Of a stretch of 64,000 bases of DNA, positions 59,523 through 64,000 are shown piece after piece. How positions within the stretch are numbered: the stretch's first letter is position 1; every line of letters starts with the position of its first letter. The translations under genes and the position numbers were made by a program. Source of the DNA: a virus; the IMG/VR virus record IMGVR_UViG_3300028025_004842, positions 1-64,000 of that record, one strand, 5' to 3'. The notes below the pieces were generated by a model that had not been told where the DNA came from, did not search any database, and worked only from the letters and a program-made list of their open reading frames with translations.

Positions 59523-60446
59523 ATGCTTTTACCTACTACGACAATACCGATTGAACTCACTAATGCTTTCTTCGAACAGAAGAACAAGCACATGGAGAAG
59601 TCGGTATTGTTTTTTTTAGCATTAAAGAGTCTTGAATGGCGCTCATGTGGATACATCAAGAACTACAAATCACGCCTCCAAGAAATAGCATCAAAACTTA
59701 ACTGTTCCGAATCAACATTACGCAGACGTGTAGCAGAACTTAAACAATTAGGGCTTATATCTCATCATAAGAAAAGCATCGCCCTCAGATCATATTCCCA
59801 TCTCTGCTCCCTATATAACATAAAAGATTCTCGTAGGCACTTAATATCATTAGACATCTACCTCCAAAATCCTCGATTCGTTATCGAACACATGGCTCTA
59901 TCAAAAAGCATTGCACAACAGCAATACATCATCAACAAAAAAGTAAACGACATCATATCATCTGACCAAAGACGTAATAACAAAACTCGAAGGATTGCTA
60001 AAGCGAAACTTAATGAGTTCCATAAGAATAATGGAATATCATTTATAGACGCTGTAGAGCAATTAAATTTCAACGTGCGTACTGAATCATCATTTGAGAA
60101 TATCGTTAATCCTAGTAGCTTAAACGAGCTTAATACGCTTAAATCTAAGACAGCATTATCTTGTATTGGAATGTCATTATTAATAGGACGTAAATCAGCA
60201 ATCACTGGTTCAAAGCGTCTTCGTAAAATGACACACTTAAATATGATAAAGCGTTCTTATAGATATAAAGTGTTATACTATGGGAATGAAGCAAAGCAAG
60301 CGTTATCTTATTTAAGAAATGAAGAGCTTTCAACATACATGTTCAAGCGAGGCAATTACATACTTTCACCTATTGCTTGTAGTATTGATGTATTGAATAG
60401 CGTATCTTCGAGTAAAGTTAATACACTTTTTGACAGAAATCAATAA
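59523..60446 (+). CDS. Winged-helix replication/regulatory protein
   Basis: 307 residues from ATG 59523; a TTG at 59469 in the same frame is a poor alternative. Residues about 35-90 form a HTH: NYKSRLQEIASKLNCSESTLRRRVAELKQLGLISHHKKS, a clear winged-helix recognition unit with the LRRRVxELxxLGLI pattern. The rest is basic and helical. A phage replication initiator or regulator; it is next to the A/T-rich gap, which would suit an origin. Confidence 0.65.
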   Translation: MLLPTTTIPIELTNAFFEQKNKHMEKSVLFFLALKSLEWRSCGYIKNYKSRLQEIASKLNCSESTLRRRVAELKQLGLISHHKKSIALRSYSHLCSLYNIKDSRRHLISLDIYLQNPRFVIEHMALSKSIAQQQYIINKKVNDIISSDQRRNNKTRRIAKAKLNEFHKNNGISFIDAVEQLNFNVRTESSFENIVNPSSLNELNTLKSKTALSCIGMSLLIGRKSAITGSKRLRKMTHLNMIKRSYRYKVLYYGNEAKQALSYLRNEELSTYMFKRGNYILSPIACSIDVLNSVSSSKVNTLFDRNQ

Positions 60447-60451
60447 TACCA

Positions 60452-60652
60452 ATGGTTTCAGTTAAGAAAGACAATAGACAAGAGCTATCCATTAGATGGA
60501 AAGCATTAAAGCAATACGCTAAGTCGTACACAGGAACAACGCATGGAATGAAGAAAAGAGATTTGATGCAGTTCTATTGCGAAAGACATAATATAACGCC
60601 TCCCAATAAAGATTACGACCGTTGGATATTATCGTTGCACATGCAAATATAA
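60452..60652 (+). CDS. Small basic protein
   Basis: 66 residues, basic and helical (RWKALKQYAKSYTGTTHGMKKR), no domain recognised. It starts five bases after the winged-helix gene and overlaps the palindrome at 60641-60659. Confidence 0.5.
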   Translation: MVSVKKDNRQELSIRWKALKQYAKSYTGTTHGMKKRDLMQFYCERHNITPPNKDYDRWILSLHMQI

Positions 60653-60659
60653 TTTGCAT
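60641..60659. promoter_or_regulatory. Perfect 19-bp palindrome
   Basis: ATGCAAAT-ATA-ATTTGCAT. It overlaps the 3' end of the small basic gene and lies upstream of the fibre promoter at 60687-60694. An operator is more likely than a terminator since no T-tract follows. Confidence 0.55.
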
Positions 60660-60686
60660 TACCGCATTCGCTTAAAAAAGGTTACG

Positions 60687-60694
60687 TAACTTTG
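60687..60694 (+). promoter_or_regulatory. -7 box for the right fibre module
   Basis: TAACTTTG matches TAnnTTTG; the fibre ATG is at 60699, so the message would be leaderless or nearly so. No good -33 box was found at the correct spacing. Confidence 0.5.
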
Positions 60695-60698
60695 TATT

Positions 60699-63692
60699 AT
60701 GGCAACACCTACTACATCAGATTTCTTAGCAGTACCCATAAATGGTACTGACTTGATTGCCTTTTTCAGAGGGAGTAATATATCTCGTCCGCTATATTTA
60801 AGATACAGCACATTCCTTGAAATCCTTTCACAATCCATAGGAGGAGGAACGCCACTGCTATTACAAACCAATAGCGTAGATAATCCATCACAGACATTAC
60901 TCAATCTAATACAAGGCTCAGGTATCACAATCACTGATAATGGAGCTGGTGGTGTTACAATAGCTGCAACAGGCGGAGCATCGTTTATAACGTCTATATC
61001 AGATACAGCAGATATTGACCTCAACGTTGCGTTATCGAATTTAACAGCGTCATTGACAACAACAGGTGTTACGCCTAACACATACGGAAGCTCTACGCAA
61101 GTACCACAGATTACAGTGGATAGCAAGGGGAGAATAACGGGTGTTACGCTTGTTACGATAACGGCCGGAGCTGGAAGTGTTACGAATGTATCAGCATCAG
61201 TGCCAAGTCCTACAACACCTGCGCTCTCTGTAACTGTCACCAATCCCACAACAACACCTGCTATAGCAATCACAGCAAATGGTACTACAGGGCAGTATGT
61301 AAGAGGAGATGGTTCGTTAGCAACATTTCCTACAATTCCAGTTGTAACAGGCTTCGTTCCATACACAGGGGCAACAACAGATGTTAACATAGGAGTACAT
61401 AGCTTCATTGCTAACGATGGAACATACGATACAGAGATGTCACCATCATTCTTCGGTGTTGAGAATAATGCTGCTACGATATTCGCATTACTAGAATACA
61501 ACAAGCTAACGCTTACTAATAGTGTTCTTCCAAGTGTACTAGAAGTATCAGCAACAGGGATTACATTCCCCGATTTAACTGTTCAGACAACAGCAGGAGT
61601 TACGTCTGTAGGAGCAACAAGCCCTATAACGTCATCAGGAGGAACTACGCCAACTATCTCTACATCTATGGCTACCAATAAGCTAATAGGTAGAGGAACG
61701 GCAGGAACAGGTGTAATGGAGGAGATAACGCTAGGCACAGGGCTTTCGTTATCGGGAACTACGTTGAATGCAACAGGTGGAGGTTCTTCCCCTCTTACAA
61801 CAAAAGGGGATTTATACACATTCAGCACTCTTGACACAAGGCTTCCTGTAGGATTAGATACACAAGTTCTATTAGCAGATAGTAGTACAGCCACAGGTCT
61901 TAAATGGGGAACTAACACAACACCTCCTGCATTAGGATACTACGGAGCATTTTCTGATGTAACAGATCAGACTGCTGCTGTTATAAACACAGGGTATCCA
62001 ATGTTATTGGGAGTAACTGATTTAACCAATGGTGTTACAGTTGTTAGTGGTTCTCGTGTTACAATAGCCAACACAGGAATATATAACATTCAGTGGTCAG
62101 CGCAGTTTAGAAATCCAGCAGCATCAGAACATGATGTTACCATTTGGCTTAGAAAGAATGGAGTTGATGTTCCAGGTTCAGCAGGGGTGGTGTTAGTTCC
62201 TGCAAAGCATGGGTCTTCGGATGGACACACGTTGCCATCATGGAACTTCCTTCTTGATGTTATAGCAGGTGATTATTATGAGTTCGTATGGAGTACAGAT
62301 AGTACAGTAGTATTTATCTCATTTCAACCTGCTGGAAGCCCTCCTCCATCTACCGCATCCGTAGTACTCACTGTTACACAACAATCAGGGATATTGGCAG
62401 GTACGGGTATCACTGCTATCAATAGCTTGACAGGATCAGTACAGACATTGACAAATGGAACATCGGGATTAGCACCTGTATTTAGTTCAGTAGGCACTAC
62501 ACACACGTTAAACATTCCATTAGCGAGTACAGCAAGTGTAACGGCAGGGTTGATAAGCAATACTAATTTCAATACATTCAATGGTAAGCAGGATGCTCTT
62601 ACAGCAACGAAGTCAGTAAAGATTGTATCTAGCAATATTGAACTTGATAATGATGAAACATCTCCAACAGCAAGGAAGTTCTATTCCACATCAGGAGCAG
62701 CAGCAAGAGGATGGAGAGCAATAGAAAAAGCGGACTTACCTACAATAATTCAAGGAGCAGCATATCCATACGTTGAGAAAGAATTTACAAGTTCTTCGGG
62801 AGCAAGTGCTATTATTAAAATACCAGGAAGCGATGTAATATTTGCTGCATACACTACAAGCAATACAGTTGTTGCTTACAATACTTTAACATCAGAGATA
62901 TTAACAACAACAGTGGTATCTGGAGCAACAGGATTAGTGTATGTAGCAACAACAGGGCAAGTTTGGGCATTTGGTTCAACAGCAGCTTCAATAAATCGCT
63001 TTACAGCAACTACGGGAGTATCACTTGGTGCTACTGCGGTATTATTATTAACAGCAAGCTGTAGGGGTGTTTATGATGATTCATCAGTAACAGGAAATGT
63101 TTATGCTTACAATGGGGCAACAATGAATGTTATTAATGCTTCTACATATGCAAGAACAGGTGTTGCTATAGGAGCTGGAACGGGAAGTAATGAACTTACA
63201 TTGGTAACATCAGGTGTTCAAGCGGGATTGTTAGTTGGAACAGTTACTACTGGGATTTTTGGATTTAACAAAGCAACAAATACACTTGCTTATGGGCCTG
63301 GTCTTCCATTCTTTTATACATATATTAAATTTATTCCATCGCTTGGTGTTTTCCTTGCTGCATCTGTATCTTTAAATATTGTCAGCTTTATTACCCCAAC
63401 AACATCAACAACACTAACAGTAACAAGTTCAGTTAGGGGTATTCAAGTTCCATATCAATTTGAGTTTGACGAAACAGAGAATAGATTATTTATTCCAAGC
63501 TCTGCTACAGGAACATTTCATATTAGAATAGCTGTTGTTGAATTAACTACTTTAACGTGGATTAAATCAATTTTAATAACTGCTATTACTGCAAATTCCG
63601 TTACTTGGGTTGCTTCAGATAAAGCAAATAAGGCATTGTACTTTGTGGGAGCAACTGCTGGAGGTTCAATAAATAAAATAGTTTACGCATAA
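60699..63692 (+). CDS. Large tail fibre with C-terminal propeller-like part
   Basis: 997 residues, Thr/Ser/Ala/Gly rich. Residues 1-60 (TPTTSDFLAVPINGTDLIAFFRG, SRPLYLRYSTFLEILSQS) look like a virion attachment domain. The middle is made of beta repeats typical of Bacteroidota phage fibres (GTTGQYVRGDGSLATFP, GSVQTLTNGTSGLAPVFSS). Residues from about 690 on show repeated units with VVAYNTLTSEIL, GQVWAFGSTAASINRFTA, GNVYAYNGATMNVINA, each about 40 residues with a strand-like pattern, as in a beta-propeller. A receptor-binding role is likely. Confidence 0.7.
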   Translation: MATPTTSDFLAVPINGTDLIAFFRGSNISRPLYLRYSTFLEILSQSIGGGTPLLLQTNSVDNPSQTLLNLIQGSGITITDNGAGGVTIAATGGASFITSISDTADIDLNVALSNLTASLTTTGVTPNTYGSSTQVPQITVDSKGRITGVTLVTITAGAGSVTNVSASVPSPTTPALSVTVTNPTTTPAIAITANGTTGQYVRGDGSLATFPTIPVVTGFVPYTGATTDVNIGVHSFIANDGTYDTEMSPSFFGVENNAATIFALLEYNKLTLTNSVLPSVLEVSATGITFPDLTVQTTAGVTSVGATSPITSSGGTTPTISTSMATNKLIGRGTAGTGVMEEITLGTGLSLSGTTLNATGGGSSPLTTKGDLYTFSTLDTRLPVGLDTQVLLADSSTATGLKWGTNTTPPALGYYGAFSDVTDQTAAVINTGYPMLLGVTDLTNGVTVVSGSRVTIANTGIYNIQWSAQFRNPAASEHDVTIWLRKNGVDVPGSAGVVLVPAKHGSSDGHTLPSWNFLLDVIAGDYYEFVWSTDSTVVFISFQPAGSPPPSTASVVLTVTQQSGILAGTGITAINSLTGSVQTLTNGTSGLAPVFSSVGTTHTLNIPLASTASVTAGLISNTNFNTFNGKQDALTATKSVKIVSSNIELDNDETSPTARKFYSTSGAAARGWRAIEKADLPTIIQGAAYPYVEKEFTSSSGASAIIKIPGSDVIFAAYTTSNTVVAYNTLTSEILTTTVVSGATGLVYVATTGQVWAFGSTAASINRFTATTGVSLGATAVLLLTASCRGVYDDSSVTGNVYAYNGATMNVINASTYARTGVAIGAGTGSNELTLVTSGVQAGLLVGTVTTGIFGFNKATNTLAYGPGLPFFYTYIKFIPSLGVFLAASVSLNIVSFITPTTSTTLTVTSSVRGIQVPYQFEFDETENRLFIPSSATGTFHIRIAVVELTTLTWIKSILITAITANSVTWVASDKANKALYFVGATAGGSINKIVYA

Positions 63693-63871
63693 TGAAAGGA
63701 TTATTTTCACCTGAACAAGACACCATCACAAGCTATGGGATAGCATATGATGATATGTCAGAAGAGGATAACGTGTATCCCATCCCCGATGATTACTCAT
63801 TTGATAGATACACATACCAATCCATAACTCCAGGAGTATTTAATCCTGATGGATTTACATTGATTGAATAA
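63692..63871 (+). CDS. Small acidic protein
   Basis: 59 residues from ATG 63692 (overlapping the fibre stop TAATG) to TAA 63869-63871. Acidic with Pro/Tyr/Asp (YDDMSEEDNVYPIPDDYS). Likely a chaperone or tip accessory of the fibre, by position. Confidence 0.5.
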   Translation: MKGLFSPEQDTITSYGIAYDDMSEEDNVYPIPDDYSFDRYTYQSITPGVFNPDGFTLIE

Positions 63872-63900
63872 ACAATTACCTTTACAAAAAAATACATACC

Positions 63901-64000
63901 ATGTCTACATCACCAATTGGAACTCGCGTTCCCACGTTAGCACCAAACTCCATCATCAGAGCTGGAATCCCATTGTCTGATAACTTCAACGCTACAGATG
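63901..64000 (+). CDS. Partial structural/fibre protein
   Basis: Open from ATG 63901 to the window end; 33 residues are visible (STSPIGTRVPTLAPNSIIRA and on). Start ATG follows the AAAAAATACATACC leader. Pattern and position fit another fibre or adhesin subunit; cut by the window. Confidence 0.45.
   Translation, partial: MSTSPIGTRVPTLAPNSIIRAGIPLSDNFNATD

Noticed and set aside
60659-61504. 281-residue minus-strand frame
   Set aside because: Shadow of the fibre gene; Val/Pro/Thr-rich and without promoter or conserved features.

Overview
The window is about two thirds or more of a tailed dsDNA phage (or prophage) genome whose host is almost certainly a member of the Bacteroidota. Evidence for the host: genes start after A-rich leaders with no Shine-Dalgarno; intergenic gaps repeatedly carry the Bacteroidota -7 box TAnnTTTG (best case TTTG-N19-TATTTTTG at 54721-54751); one protein ends in a type IX secretion (T9SS)-like C-terminal domain; and there are Bacteroidota-style small lipoproteins, a DUF3127-like protein and a PAS/HisKA protein of Bacteroidota type. 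The virion block reads TerL, portal, scaffold, major capsid protein, decoration, connector/ring proteins, a giant stabilisation protein, then large ejection proteins and fibres. No tape-measure, sheath or tail-tube genes are seen. This fits a short-tailed podovirus with crAss-like/P22-like organisation (inference).

Layout. (1) 1-20449, rightward, tightly packed early genes, many overlapping as ATGA or TAATG: anti-restriction ArdA, sliding clamp, ParB-like, RadC-like, many small unknowns, small lipoproteins, two XRE regulators, an SSB-like protein, HNH nuclease, a winged-helix replication protein, DnaB helicase, NinB and a C5-cytosine methyltransferase. A striking non-coding gap at 15590-15719 looks like a small structured RNA with its own promoter and terminator. 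(2) 20480-22779, leftward, at the tail end of the late operon: a set of accessory genes (a T9SS-type secreted protein, two small membrane proteins, a PAS-HisKA protein without a kinase ATPase domain, a small unknown). (3) 22834-54285, leftward late genes: fibres, ejection proteins (including polyvalent proteins and a ferritin-like protein), tail/neck, capsid, portal, terminase. Internal terminators and -7 boxes split the block into sub-units. (4) 54318-56132, rightward: small genes and a serine recombinase. (5) 56149-59198, leftward: five very basic Lys/Arg-rich small proteins, a DUF3127-like OB protein and an unknown 299-residue protein. (6) 59199-59522: a 324-bp non-coding gap with an orphan leftward promoter-terminator unit. 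(7) 59523-64000, rightward: a winged-helix replication/regulatory protein, then a second fibre module that runs off the window.

How it fits together. ArdA and the methyltransferase would protect incoming DNA. Clamp, DnaB, SSB-like, NinB and the winged-helix proteins would run replication and recombination with a polymerase that is not in this window. The divergent promoters at 54295-54312 share a palindrome and probably separate the late leftward operon from the small rightward recombinase operon. No lysin and no DNA or RNA polymerase was recognised. No canonical tRNA and no CRISPR array was found. Functions are assigned from motifs and family memory only; no database search was possible.
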